Shown here: positions 50,857 to 58,885 of the stretch, piece after piece
How the letters are laid out: every line of letters starts with the position of its first letter
Numbering within the stretch: position 1 is the first letter of the stretch
Assembly: GCF_017315985.1 (NCBI RefSeq)
Contig: NZ_JAFLVR010000020.1
Coordinates: 138,766-202,765, forward strand
Source of the DNA: Candidatus Enterococcus murrayae
GTDB taxonomy: Bacteria > Bacillota > Bacilli > Lactobacillales > Enterococcaceae
Direction: 5' to 3'
Length of the DNA: 64,000 bases
The notes under the pieces: model-generated
Told to the model about the DNA's origin: nothing
What the model saw: the letters and a program-made list of their open reading frames with translations, nothing else
Database searches by the model: none
Position numbers and translations under genes: made by a program

Positions 50857-51918
50857 ATGTTTTTAGCGATTAATGAAATCAAACATTCCAAGCTGCGTTA
50901 TACGCTAGTAATGGGTGTCATGTTTTTGATTGCTTACCTAGTGTTCTTTTTGACGGGGTTGGCCTATGGGCTGGCGCAGGACAATCGGACCGCGGTAGAC
51001 AAATGGAATGCGGATAACATCCTTTTAACTGAGGAAGCAAACAATAATTTAAATATGTCGATGATTCCTCTGAAAACCTTTGACGAGGTGAAGGCAGATA
51101 AAAAAGCGTATCTCGCACAAACGGCTGGCGTCATAAAAGGCGACAGCGGAGAAAAAATTGATGTCAGCTTTTTCGGCATTGACAAGGATCAATTTTTAGC
51201 ACCTAAGCTGACAAGCGGAAAGATGTTCTCCTCTGATGAAGAAGCAGTGGCAGACATTTCATTGAAGGATCAGTACCAGCTAAAGCTAGGCGAGACAGTC
51301 AAAATGGCGGGAAATGATAAAACCTTGAAAATCGTTGGTTTTACAGATAACGCCAAGTTTAACGTCGCACCTGTTCTTTACACGACGATCGGTGCGTATC
51401 AGGAAATTCGTTTTGAAACACAGGGGACGAGTGAAAATACACGAATCAATGCGATCATCACTCGCGGGGATGTTCAGTCGGTTCCTGATGACTTGGATCA
51501 AATCAGCATCAAAAACTTTATCAATGATCTGCCTGGATACAGCGCGCAGGTCCTGACCTTTGGATTTATGATCGGTTTCTTGATCGTGATAGCCGCGATC
51601 GTCATCGGAATATTTATTTACGTATTAACGATGCAAAAAGCTGAAATCTTTGGTGTCATGAAGGCTCAAGGAATTTCCAGCCGCTACATTTCAAATTCCG
51701 TGATCGCCCAAACCTTTTTACTCGCGACGGTTGGTGTCGTCATTGGTTTAGGCGCGACTTTGGGGACAGCCTTGGTGCTGCCGGATGCGGTGCCGTTTCA
51801 GGTCAATATGCTGTTCTTTGGCGGAATTAGCATCTTAATGATTCTAGTTGCCTTGATCGGTGCGTTCTTCTCCGTTCGAACCATCGTGAAGATTGACCCA
51901 TTGAAGGCTATCGGATAG
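50857..51918 (+). CDS. FtsX-family ABC transporter permease
   Basis: 353 residues: one N-terminal helix (about 15-40), a large extracellular domain (about 45-225) and three C-terminal helices (about 230-258, 285-308, 320-343), the MacB/FtsX layout. The ending SVRTIVKIDPLKAIG is the standard cytoplasmic tail. It works with the ATPase that begins 12 bases after its stop. Such pairs usually extrude or release lipoproteins, peptides or antibiotics rather than import. Substrate not identifiable. Confidence 0.92.
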   Translation: MFLAINEIKHSKLRYTLVMGVMFLIAYLVFFLTGLAYGLAQDNRTAVDKWNADNILLTEEANNNLNMSMIPLKTFDEVKADKKAYLAQTAGVIKGDSGEKIDVSFFGIDKDQFLAPKLTSGKMFSSDEEAVADISLKDQYQLKLGETVKMAGNDKTLKIVGFTDNAKFNVAPVLYTTIGAYQEIRFETQGTSENTRINAIITRGDVQSVPDDLDQISIKNFINDLPGYSAQVLTFGFMIGFLIVIAAIVIGIFIYVLTMQKAEIFGVMKAQGISSRYISNSVIAQTFLLATVGVVIGLGATLGTALVLPDAVPFQVNMLFFGGISILMILVALIGAFFSVRTIVKIDPLKAIG

Positions 51919-51929
51919 GAGGAAAAAAC

Positions 51930-52616
51930 ATGAGTGCCATTGAATTTAAGCAAGTAGAGAAAAATTTCAAAGACGGCGATTCAACGATCGAAGCCTTAAA
52001 AGAAACGAACTTCTCCGTAGAAAAAGGGGAGTTTGTTGCGATCATCGGACCATCGGGTTCAGGTAAAAGCACCTTTTTGACAATCGCGGGAGGACTGCAA
52101 TCACCTTCTTCAGGCGAGGTTTTGATTAATGATGAGGATTTTAGTGAGAAGAAGGAAAAGGAGCGGGCAAAATTACGCTTCAAAGAAATCGGTTTTATTT
52201 TGCAGGCATCTAATCTAGTTCCATTTTTAACCGTCAAAAAGCAATTGAAACTAGTCGACAGGGTCAGCAAAAATGACAATTCAGAGGTCGCGGAAAAATT
52301 ATTCCAGCAGCTGGGCATCGCCAGCCTAGAAAATAAATACCCTGAAGAGCTTTCTGGCGGAGAACGTCAGCGGGTGGCTATCGCACGGGCCTTATACCAT
52401 GATCCAACGATTATTTTGGCAGATGAGCCAACGGCCAGTCTAGACTCTGAAAAGGCATATGAGGTCGTCAAAATTCTAGCCAAAGAGACGAAAGAAAAGA
52501 ATAAAGCCACGATCATGGTGACTCATGACACCCGGCTAGTAAAATTTTGTGACCGAATTTTAGAAATGAAAGATGGAAAACTAAAAGAAAAATCCGTTTC
52601 TAAGGACGAAAGTTAA
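51930..52616 (+). CDS. ABC transporter ATPase (LolD/MacB type)
   Basis: 228 residues. Walker A GPSGSGKST (about 38-46), Q loop FILQASNLVPFLTV, signature LSGGERQRVAIARAL, Walker B IILADEPTASLDSEKA and H-loop MVTHDTR. The NLVPFLTV string marks it as LolD/YvcR-like, matching the FtsX-type permease before it. AGGAGG precedes the ATG. Third gene of the unit is the TetR regulator 46 bases later. Confidence 0.94.
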   Translation: MSAIEFKQVEKNFKDGDSTIEALKETNFSVEKGEFVAIIGPSGSGKSTFLTIAGGLQSPSSGEVLINDEDFSEKKEKERAKLRFKEIGFILQASNLVPFLTVKKQLKLVDRVSKNDNSEVAEKLFQQLGIASLENKYPEELSGGERQRVAIARALYHDPTIILADEPTASLDSEKAYEVVKILAKETKEKNKATIMVTHDTRLVKFCDRILEMKDGKLKEKSVSKDES

Positions 52617-52662
52617 GCAGATAGCGTATAATGGTTGTACCAAAGAAAAATGAGGCGATTCG

Positions 52663-53199
52663 ATGTATGAAGAGATTTTAGATGTTGCCGAAGAACTTTT
52701 TATGAAGCAGGGATATAATGACACATCTACTCGGCAAATCGCAAAGATCCTTGGGATTACTCAACCAAATATCTACTATCATTTTAAAAACAAAGAAACT
52801 ATTTATTATCAAGTAATGCAGCGCTTAGCAAACGAGGTCGGTGAGAATCTGCGAGGCTGGGCCGCAAAAGAGACGAGCTTTGAGGAGAAAATCATGGAGA
52901 TGGCCCTGTATCTTCAGAAAAGACATCCATTCAGCCTGTTTATGATGATGCATGACATCCAGCACACGCTGAAGCCAGAAACGGCGAAAAAATTATTTAC
53001 GCTTTGGCAGGATTCCTATAAGAAGCCTTTTCTTGAAGCCTTCGAAGCGGAAGCCAAAATCAGAGCGTCGGTGGATGCTGATTTTGCGGTGGGACAATTA
53101 TTTGTCTTGATTTCTTCGTATCTGGACTCACCAAAGGAAACAGCCAAAGAAGACTTGGAAAAGGCTGTGCAGCTTTTTTTCTACGGGGTGCTGAAATAA
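52663..53199 (+). CDS. TetR-family regulator of the FtsX-type transporter
   Basis: 178 residues; N-terminal helix-turn-helix TSTRQIAKILGITQPNIYYHFKNKETIYYQV (about 21-51) and an all-helical ligand domain with a methionine- and phenylalanine-rich pocket (SLFMMMHDIQHTL near 88-100). TATAAT at 52629-52634 is a plausible -10 of its own promoter; GAGGCG precedes the ATG. Genomic position after the transporter suggests it represses the three-gene unit through the palindrome at 50828. Confidence 0.9.
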   Translation: MYEEILDVAEELFMKQGYNDTSTRQIAKILGITQPNIYYHFKNKETIYYQVMQRLANEVGENLRGWAAKETSFEEKIMEMALYLQKRHPFSLFMMMHDIQHTLKPETAKKLFTLWQDSYKKPFLEAFEAEAKIRASVDADFAVGQLFVLISSYLDSPKETAKEDLEKAVQLFFYGVLK

Positions 53200-53205
53200 T
53201 GTGAG

Positions 53206-53243
53206 AAGAACTTGTCTAGTGTTAAGGACAAGTTCTTTTTTTT
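53206..53243 (+). terminator. Terminator of the TetR/ABC operon
   Basis: AAGAACTTGTC (53206-53216) pairs perfectly with GACAAGTTCTT (53227-53237), followed by an eight-T tract. Confidence 0.9.
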
Positions 53244-53332
53244 GTAAATCAATTAAATTTTTGGAAATTGCTTTTCTTGTCGCTCCTATACAATAAGGAT
53301 AAGCAGAAATTAACGGGAAGGAGGACACAGTT

Positions 53333-53521
53333 GTGGAATATAATCTGGCTGTTATGGACAATGAGGCTCCCTATGTAATGGTTTACAGCAAGGAGGGCAG
53401 CGAACGGCATTTTGATTTGGGCTCGAATGAAGACAAGCGGCGTGTCGCTTTGATCAAAGAAGGCTTTCATTTGGTTGCTGTTTCAAATGGGATTGAGTAC
53501 TGGGAAAAAATGAAAAAGTAG
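53333..53521 (+). CDS. Small acidic/basic protein of 62 residues, unknown
   Basis: Start is a GTG at 53333, 9 bases after AGGAGG, with its own terminator at 53561, so I take it as a real gene despite its length. Sequence is soluble, beginning EYNLAVMDNEAPYVMVY with a charged middle (EDKRRVALIKEGFH). No family recognised. Its surroundings (terminators on both sides) make it a single-gene unit. Confidence 0.6.
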   Translation: MEYNLAVMDNEAPYVMVYSKEGSERHFDLGSNEDKRRVALIKEGFHLVAVSNGIEYWEKMKK

Positions 53522-53536
53522 GAAAGAGGCACATAT

Positions 53537-53556
53537 TCGTTCGGCTTTCGTTTTAA
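53537..53556 (-). repeat. Possible relic of the two-hairpin element
   Basis: On the minus strand AAAACGAAAGCCGAACGA matches the joint between left and right hairpins of the full copies with one mismatch; both stems are missing. It could be chance or a decayed copy. Confidence 0.3.
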
Positions 53557-53560
53557 AACA

Positions 53561-53603
53561 GAAAAATCCCTGCCCTCAATTTCGAAGGCAGGGATTTGTT
53601 TTA
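53561..53603. terminator. Bidirectional terminator
   Basis: AAATCCCTGCC (53564-53574) pairs perfectly with GGCAGGGATTT (53587-53597), with A and T tracts on both sides, between convergent genes. It overlaps the last codon of the gene at 53601. Confidence 0.87.
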
Positions 53604-54251
53604 GGCTAAGACTGCTGCGATCATGTCTGGCAGCTCTTTTTTCATAACGCGTTTTGTAGCTAGAGCGTCAGTATAGGTAATTGTTTGATCCGCTGAAACC
53701 GTAGCTAATAATTGACGGTCTTTTTTAGGCGGATTGTAGAATACCTCGATTGCTTTTTCTGTATCCGACCATTCAGCAGAATAGTTTGATTTCGTCTTCA
53801 AGGATTGATTCAAGGCTTCCGCTTGTTCGGCAGTCACACCAGCGCCGGCTGGTTCTTTGACAACATCAGCTAAGATATCCTGTGCCAGTTCAGCTGCTTT
53901 ATCCGTATCTTCCTTGACCACAGCGGTTTCTGATTTGAAGCTTTCTGACCACAGGTTGTAGATGCTGTTGGTCAATTGATTCAGTGTGTTTGTGTGTGGT
54001 TTTTGAATATGCGCATCAACTAATTCTTTGAATGAGTGATCCTGCTCTGTGCTTTGAATATGACGTGTTTTTCCTTCAGGCGTTTTTTCCTCTAGATGGA
54101 GCTGGTGAGGATTCGCCTTGTCAAAATAGATTTTCACATCACTATGGATATGATTAGCCAGTGTTTCCTCCACTTGAGCAAAGGTCTTGCTGATTTGTTT
54201 GTTACGAATTTTAATTGATTTTTTAATGCTTTTTAAGTTCACGAGTATCAT
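53601..54251 (-). CDS. Unknown 216-residue protein
   Basis: No family recognised. Soluble, rich in lysine, glutamate and threonine, with a basic N-terminus (SIKKSIKIRNKQISK), a long charged helical middle (about 90-160) and an ending KRVMKKELPDMIAAVLA. Probable gene because a good extended -10 (TGCTATAAT on this strand, ending at 54290) lies 35-40 bases upstream and a terminator lies at its end. Ribosome binding site only weakly matching (AGAAAGCGAC). Unrelated to its dap and small-protein neighbours. Confidence 0.65.
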   Translation of the reverse strand: MILVNLKSIKKSIKIRNKQISKTFAQVEETLANHIHSDVKIYFDKANPHQLHLEEKTPEGKTRHIQSTEQDHSFKELVDAHIQKPHTNTLNQLTNSIYNLWSESFKSETAVVKEDTDKAAELAQDILADVVKEPAGAGVTAEQAEALNQSLKTKSNYSAEWSDTEKAIEVFYNPPKKDRQLLATVSADQTITYTDALATKRVMKKELPDMIAAVLA

Positions 54252-54444
54252 TCAGTCGCTTTCTTTTAGGAATTGTTCTAATCGATAGTATTATAGCATA
54301 CTTCGCAAAAAGTGCAGTAGAAATAAGGTAAAAGATGTTATTTGATTTAAAAAAAGCAAATTTTCTACTAAAATGATGAATAATGTCCGCTTAACAGCTT
54401 TTTTCCTTACAATATGCAAAGCAGTTTTCCTTCTGGAAAGCGCC
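54252..54444 (-). promoter_or_regulatory. Promoter region of the unknown gene
   Basis: Extended -10 TGCTATAAT reads on the minus strand over 54290-54298; a matching -35 is not clear. The rest of this AT-rich gap holds no other element that I can support. Confidence 0.5.
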
Positions 54445-54475
54445 AAAAAAATCCCTATCAGTCTGATAGGGATTC
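54445..54475 (-). terminator. Terminator of the dap operon
   Basis: AATCCCTATCAG and CTGATAGGGATT form a perfect stem; on the minus strand it is followed by TTTTTTT. Confidence 0.92.
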
Positions 54476-54480
54476 TGGGT

Positions 54481-55182
54481 TTAACGCAAATCATCCAAAA
54501 ATGCTGTCTTCTCCGGATCGATCTCGTCTTTCATTTTTATCACTCTAGCAGGGGTTCCTGCGACAACGGCGCCGGCAGGTACGTCCTTAGTAACAACTGC
54601 ACCTGCTGCGACAACCGCATCTTTTCCAATATGAACGCCTTCTAAAACGACCGCATTGGCTCCGACTAAAACATTGTCCTCCACAACGACTGGTGACGCG
54701 CTAGGCGGCTCAAGAACACCCGCTAACACTGCACCTGCACCGATATGCGCATGTTTTCCAACCGTCGCCCGTGCACCTAAGATGGCACCCATGTCGATCA
54801 TCGTACTTTCGCCGATGGAAGCACCGATATTAATGATCGCGCCCATCATGATGACTGCTTTGTCGCCAATTTCTACACGGTCACGAATCAATGCACCTGG
54901 CTCTATCCGAGCATTGACCGTTGAAATATCCAGCATCGGAATCGCTGAATTTCTGCGATCATTTTCAACATGCACTTCGCTGATCGCTGCCTGCTGCTCC
55001 TTTAATACTTCTTGGACAGCCTGGCTGTCACCAATTAAGATCCAGGTTTTCTCTTGTCCAAAAAATTGAACTTTTTCCTTGGTGACTCCTGACAGATCGC
55101 CTTGAACATAGGCCTTGACCGGTGTCATTTTTTCAGCGTTTTTAATATATTTTGCTATCTCATAAGGATCGGTTAACGTCAT
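54481..55182 (-). CDS. dapH: Tetrahydrodipicolinate N-acetyltransferase
   Basis: 233-residue left-handed beta-helix acyltransferase. It acetylates tetrahydrodipicolinate in the acetylase branch of lysine/diaminopimelate synthesis. N-terminal DapH domain (about 1-85), then hexapeptide repeats from [18 protein letters not shown] to [26 protein letters not shown]. The long loop [17 protein letters not shown] is typical of DapH. The ATG at 55182 follows GGGGGAA; the preceding TTG at 55185 is less likely. Third gene after dapB, 36 bases apart. Confidence 0.96.
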   Translation of the reverse strand: MTLTDPYEIAKYIKNAEKMTPVKAYVQGDLSGVTKEKVQFFGQEKTWILIGDSQAVQEVLKEQQAAISEVHVENDRRNSAIPMLDISTVNARIEPGALIRDRVEIGDKAVIMMGAIINIGASIGESTMIDMGAILGARATVGKHAHIGAGAVLAGVLEPPSASPVVVEDNVLVGANAVVLEGVHIGKDAVVAAGAVVTKDVPAGAVVAGTPARVIKMKDEIDPEKTAFLDDLR

Positions 55183-55218
55183 CAAATTCCCCCAGTATTC
55201 TTTTTACTTCGTTAAAAC

Positions 55219-55974
55219 TCAGCTCTCGTCAATCAGCTTTTCCATATCGTATAAGCCAGCCGTTTTATCGCTGACATACTTAGCGGCTTTTACCGCACCG
55301 CTAGCAAAAATATTACGCGATAAAGCTAAATGATTCAACTCAATCACCTCGTCAGGTCCGGCATAGATTACCGTATGCTCGCCAGGGATCGTTCCGCCGC
55401 GAACGGCATGGATGCCAAGTTCGGATAAGGGATTTTCTAGATCATTGCCATGACGCCCATAAATATAGGTTTTCTTTTCCTCAACCGCGTCGTTGACTGC
55501 ATCGGCTAATAAAAGAGCCGTACCGCTAGGGGAATCCTTTTTCTGATTGTGGTGCTTTTCAACGATTTCAATATTGAACTCTTCTTCTAAGACGGGAGTG
55601 ATCTCGCGAATGGCTTTTGCCAATAAATTGATTCCTAATGACATGTTGGCAGAGAAGAAAACAGCGGTTTGCTCAGCGGTTTTCGTCAATTGCTCCTTCA
55701 CTTCATCCGTCAGACCCGTGGTAGCCACGACCACTGGGATTTTTTTGGCTGCCGCATAATCCAGCACTGCCGGTACAGCAGAATAGTGAGAAAAATCAAT
55801 GATGACATCAGCCTTCACCTGGCAGTCCGCAATCGTCTGATAAGTAGGGAAGTCTGCTTCGAAGTCTTCACGATCAATACCAGCCACGACCTGCATCTCA
55901 GGCTGCTGAGCGATCATTGTTTGCAGGACTTGTCCCATTCGGCCATTGGCGCCGCTCAAAATAATATCGATCAT
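55219..55974 (-). CDS. dapB: Dihydrodipicolinate reductase
   Basis: 251 residues; NAD(P)H-dependent reduction of dihydrodipicolinate. Rossmann motif SGANGRMGQVL at 7-17, DVIIDFSHYSA, catalytic EKHHNQKKDSPSGTAL (histidine near 141, lysine near 145) and substrate loop AVRGGTIPGEHTV. Begins one base before the dapA stop ends, so the two are tightly linked. Confidence 0.97.
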   Translation of the reverse strand: MIDIILSGANGRMGQVLQTMIAQQPEMQVVAGIDREDFEADFPTYQTIADCQVKADVIIDFSHYSAVPAVLDYAAAKKIPVVVATTGLTDEVKEQLTKTAEQTAVFFSANMSLGINLLAKAIREITPVLEEEFNIEIVEKHHNQKKDSPSGTALLLADAVNDAVEEKKTYIYGRHGNDLENPLSELGIHAVRGGTIPGEHTVIYAGPDEVIELNHLALSRNIFASGAVKAAKYVSDKTAGLYDMEKLIDES

Positions 55975-56865
55975 TTATTTAACGACCTCCAGCCCATATG
56001 CTGTCATTTCTTTTCTCAGACCTTCAACCGTTTCTGCTTTAGCTGCTGAAAGAGGCAGACGGAAGTTTGGTTCGATTTTTCCTAATAATCCAACACCGGT
56101 TTTTACAGGGATAGGATTGACTTCACAGAAAATCGCATGGATCAATGGCAGCTGTGCCAATTGAAGCTCTTTAGCCAATGGGAAATTGCCATCCAATAGG
56201 GCTTTAGTCAGCTCATGAGTTTGACGAGGGGCAATATTGGCGATCGTCGAAATCGATCCTTTTCCTCCAAGAGCCATGATCGGCAAGACTTGATCATCAT
56301 TGCCAGAGTAGATAGCAAAATCATCCGGCATGATACGTGCAATCTCCGCAATCTGGGAGATGTTTCCGCTGGCTTCTTTGATAGCTACCACATTCGGGAT
56401 TTCAGCCAAGCGTTTCACCATTTCCGGTGCGATGTTCATATTGGTACGAGAGGCTACAGAATATAAAATAATCGGTAATTTCACACTTTGAGCGATTTTT
56501 TGATAATGTAAAAACAAGCCTTCATCAGAAGCTTTATTATAATATGGAGTCACGATCAATAGGGCATCGGCACCAACTTTTTCCGCGCCTGTCGATAATT
56601 CGATCGCGTGTTGCGTGTCATTCACACCGGTTCCTGCGATAACTGGGATTCGTCCGTTTGCCTTGTTGACGACGGCTTCAATCACAGCGATGTGTTCATC
56701 ATTCGCTAGGGTAGACGCTTCACCAGTCGTTCCGCAAGCGATGATTGCATCTGTACCCTCGCTGATTTGCCATTCGACCAGTTCCTCTAGTTTCTTGTAA
56801 TCAACGGCACCATCAGCTTTCATAGGGGTAACCAAAGCAACACCAGATCCTTCAAATATTTTCAA
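55975..56865 (-). CDS. dapA: Dihydrodipicolinate synthase (4-hydroxytetrahydrodipicolinate synthase)
   Basis: 296-residue TIM-barrel aldolase joining pyruvate and aspartate semialdehyde, first committed step to diaminopimelate and lysine. CGTTGEASTL (about 43-52), catalytic tyrosine in VTPYYNKAS, SRTNMNIAPEMV arginine, and Schiff-base lysine in VVAIKEASG. The start is a TTG at 56865, 9 bases after AAGGAG; a TTG at 56874 would touch that site. Head of dapA-dapB-dapH; the acetylase branch genes for later steps are not in the window. Confidence 0.95.
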   Translation of the reverse strand: MKIFEGSGVALVTPMKADGAVDYKKLEELVEWQISEGTDAIIACGTTGEASTLANDEHIAVIEAVVNKANGRIPVIAGTGVNDTQHAIELSTGAEKVGADALLIVTPYYNKASDEGLFLHYQKIAQSVKLPIILYSVASRTNMNIAPEMVKRLAEIPNVVAIKEASGNISQIAEIARIMPDDFAIYSGNDDQVLPIMALGGKGSISTIANIAPRQTHELTKALLDGNFPLAKELQLAQLPLIHAIFCEVNPIPVKTGVGLLGKIEPNFRLPLSAAKAETVEGLRKEMTAYGLEVVK

Positions 56866-56924
56866 GAGAAACAACTCCTTTTTCTTTTTTTCAAAGCCTT
56901 TATAAAAAGGTCCTTAATAGTAGA

Positions 56925-56953
56925 ATTATATCCCAATTATTAACGAATGCCAA
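56925..56953 (-). promoter_or_regulatory. dapA promoter
   Basis: On the minus strand TTGGCA (56953-56948), 17 bases, TATAAT (56930-56925). The leader of about 50 bases is too short for a lysine riboswitch. Confidence 0.8.
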
Positions 56954-57003
56954 CGAAAATCTCATGAAAATTTTAAACAGAAAAGGACAAAAAAACAGAG
57001 ACA

Positions 57004-57336
57004 CTAATGTCCCTGCAGGTTTAATTGATACATCAGCCATAAATCCAGACTGGCAATCAGAAAATAGATGGTTCCTACTTTATTTCCAAACAGTAAAAAG
57101 AACCCGATCGAGCCGATCGAATATACGCCCAGCTCTAAAAATAATTTATTTCGTCCAGTCAGAACAGTGGGTGACTTGGGTGCTCCATACCTTGCCCATA
57201 CTAGTGTAATCAGCAGGGCCAAGACCACAAAAAGAACTTTTAGATACACTTGCTTTTTTATGAATAAACCGCTAAAAAGACCACCGACAGTTCCTACTTC
57301 AAGTAAAAAACGCAGAGCCAAAACAATACTAACCAC
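57004..57336 (-). CDS. DUF2568 (YrdB-like) membrane protein
   Basis: 110 residues, four membrane helices, matching the DUF2568 pattern: LALRFLLEVGTVGGLF at the start, LITLVWARYGAPKSPTVL in the middle with the conserved W...APKSP, and ELGVYSIGSIGFF. Function unknown. The GTG at 57336 stands 5 bases after GGAGGTG. The open frame runs farther upstream into the preceding gene, but family length supports the short form. Just after the CPBP-like gene, same direction. Confidence 0.8.
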   Translation of the reverse strand: MVSIVLALRFLLEVGTVGGLFSGLFIKKQVYLKVLFVVLALLITLVWARYGAPKSPTVLTGRNKLFLELGVYSIGSIGFFLLFGNKVGTIYFLIASLDLWLMYQLNLQGH

Positions 57337-57367
57337 AAATGCACCTCCAAATATATTTGAACTTTGA

Positions 57368-58003
57368 TTAAAGAATAAACGCGACAGCGACAAAAAGATA
57401 CGTCCAGCGTAGATCTTTTTCACATAAAAGATAGAGGACTCCGGCAACTAGCGAGAAAAAGAGGGTGTAGACCCCGCCGCTGAAGCCCTGTAATAGAAAA
57501 TGAATCAGTCCCCAAGTGATGGCCAGCAGCAGGCCGCCGCTAGGAAAGTGGGGAGACAACTGAAACTGCGCTTCGCAGAATTTTTGACCAAAAGCGATTA
57601 CTAATACGATCAAGCTGCATTCAGCTAAGTAATACATCGATCGAAAAACAAGGGCACTCACGCTTCGATTCAATTCGCCATTAAACTCAACGAGGGGCTT
57701 GAAGCCGCCAAAACCGATTGTAATAACAAGGATCACAGCCGCTACAAGAACAAGAATCGCCACTAGCTTTTTCTTATCTGGTGAGTGAGACGTACTGAAA
57801 ACATCGAAATCGAAGCGTTTCTTTGCATAATAGATCAGAAAAAGCGAAACACCTGACCATAAAATGGCAGTCAGCGCAGCGTTCACTGCCAAGCTTAAAC
57901 CATTTGTTACCATTCCAAGAATCAATTCCAAACTAAACCCCGCAAATGCATAAAGAGCCAACCACAAAAAATCGATTGGCAAGATCTTTTTTTCCTTTTC
58001 CAA
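57368..58003 (-). CDS. CPBP-like membrane protein (degenerate motif)
   Basis: About 211 residues, seven hydrophobic helices. Topology and the segment ITWGLIHFLLQG (about 164-175 from this start) recall the second motif of CPBP metalloproteases. The first motif, expected as EExxxR, reads VIAFGQKFCEAQF, so the catalytic glutamates are absent: likely not a protease. The start TTG at 58003 follows GGAGGA; the frame also opens at 58018 within the ribosome binding site. Unknown role, in a pair with the DUF2568 gene. Confidence 0.65.
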   Translation of the reverse strand: MEKEKKILPIDFLWLALYAFAGFSLELILGMVTNGLSLAVNAALTAILWSGVSLFLIYYAKKRFDFDVFSTSHSPDKKKLVAILVLVAAVILVITIGFGGFKPLVEFNGELNRSVSALVFRSMYYLAECSLIVLVIAFGQKFCEAQFQLSPHFPSGGLLLAITWGLIHFLLQGFSGGVYTLFFSLVAGVLYLLCEKDLRWTYLFVAVAFIL

Positions 58004-58237
58004 AAATAAATCCTCCAAGTCCTTTTTCTATTCAGTCTATCAATTACTAAGGAAGAAATCATTAACAATCTGGCTTCAATTTATTTAGCTATCAATTTTT
58101 AGGGAATTTATAAGATTGAGCTGTCTGGCTTTCGAAAAGATTGAAACAGGAAGGCGTTCGAGCTATTGTTACATCTGTCTGCGATCATTGCCGAAAAAAT
58201 CAACGGATCGCACGGTTTTAGAAGGGAATAATCCAAA

Positions 58238-58885
58238 GTGAAGATTTTACTATGTGAAGACGAAGATAAAATGCGTGAGCTATTGAGGAAATTTTTCGAA
58301 AAGGAAGGCTATACAGTGGTAGAAGCCAGTGATGGCGAAGCTGCCATGGAGAAATTTTACGCAGAGACCTTTGACTTGGCGATTTTGGACTGGATGATGC
58401 CAAAAATGACAGGGCTGGAGGCCGCTAAAAGAATGAAAAGCGAGCGCAATATCAAAATCTTGATGCTGACGGCCAAAAATCTGCCAGAAGATGAGGTACG
58501 AGCATTAATGACAGGTGTCGATGACTATTTAGCGAAGCCGTTTCATGCCCAAGTCCTTTTAACGCGGGCAGCGAAATTGTTAGGAGTGATTCAGCAAGAT
58601 ATCAAGCAGCCGCTGATTTTTATCCCAAATGAGAAGCGTGCATTGTTAAATGATGTGGCGCTGAGTCTGACCAACAGGGAGTATGACATGCTGTATTATC
58701 TGTATCAGAATCAAGGTCTGCCTTTAACACGTGAACAGATTCTTTTATCCGTTTGGGGAATGGATCATGAAAATGATGAAAGGACCGTCGACAGTTTTAT
58801 TCGTATTTTACGAGAAAAGGTAGGGAAAGAACTTATCCAAACTGTTTATGGAACAGGCTACCGCTTTGAATTACCGAAAAAATAG
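58238..58885 (+). CDS. OmpR-family response regulator
   Basis: 215 residues, start GTG with GAAGGGA 10 bases upstream. Receiver domain: acidic pair CEDED, phosphoacceptor D51 in LAILDWMMP, MLTAKN and YLAKPF. Winged helix from about 125: LTNREYDMLYYLYQNQG, DERTVDSFIRILREKV, VYGTGYRF. The kinase gene starts within its last codons. The 58004-58237 gap holds divergent promoters but no clear site. Target genes unknown; the downstream small peptide and phosphoesterase are candidates. Confidence 0.93.
   Translation: MKILLCEDEDKMRELLRKFFEKEGYTVVEASDGEAAMEKFYAETFDLAILDWMMPKMTGLEAAKRMKSERNIKILMLTAKNLPEDEVRALMTGVDDYLAKPFHAQVLLTRAAKLLGVIQQDIKQPLIFIPNEKRALLNDVALSLTNREYDMLYYLYQNQGLPLTREQILLSVWGMDHENDERTVDSFIRILREKVGKELIQTVYGTGYRFELPKK

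Noticed and set aside
56875-56924. Lysine riboswitch or T-box ahead of dapA
   Set aside because: The predicted start site leaves a leader of only about 50 bases with no suitable stems.
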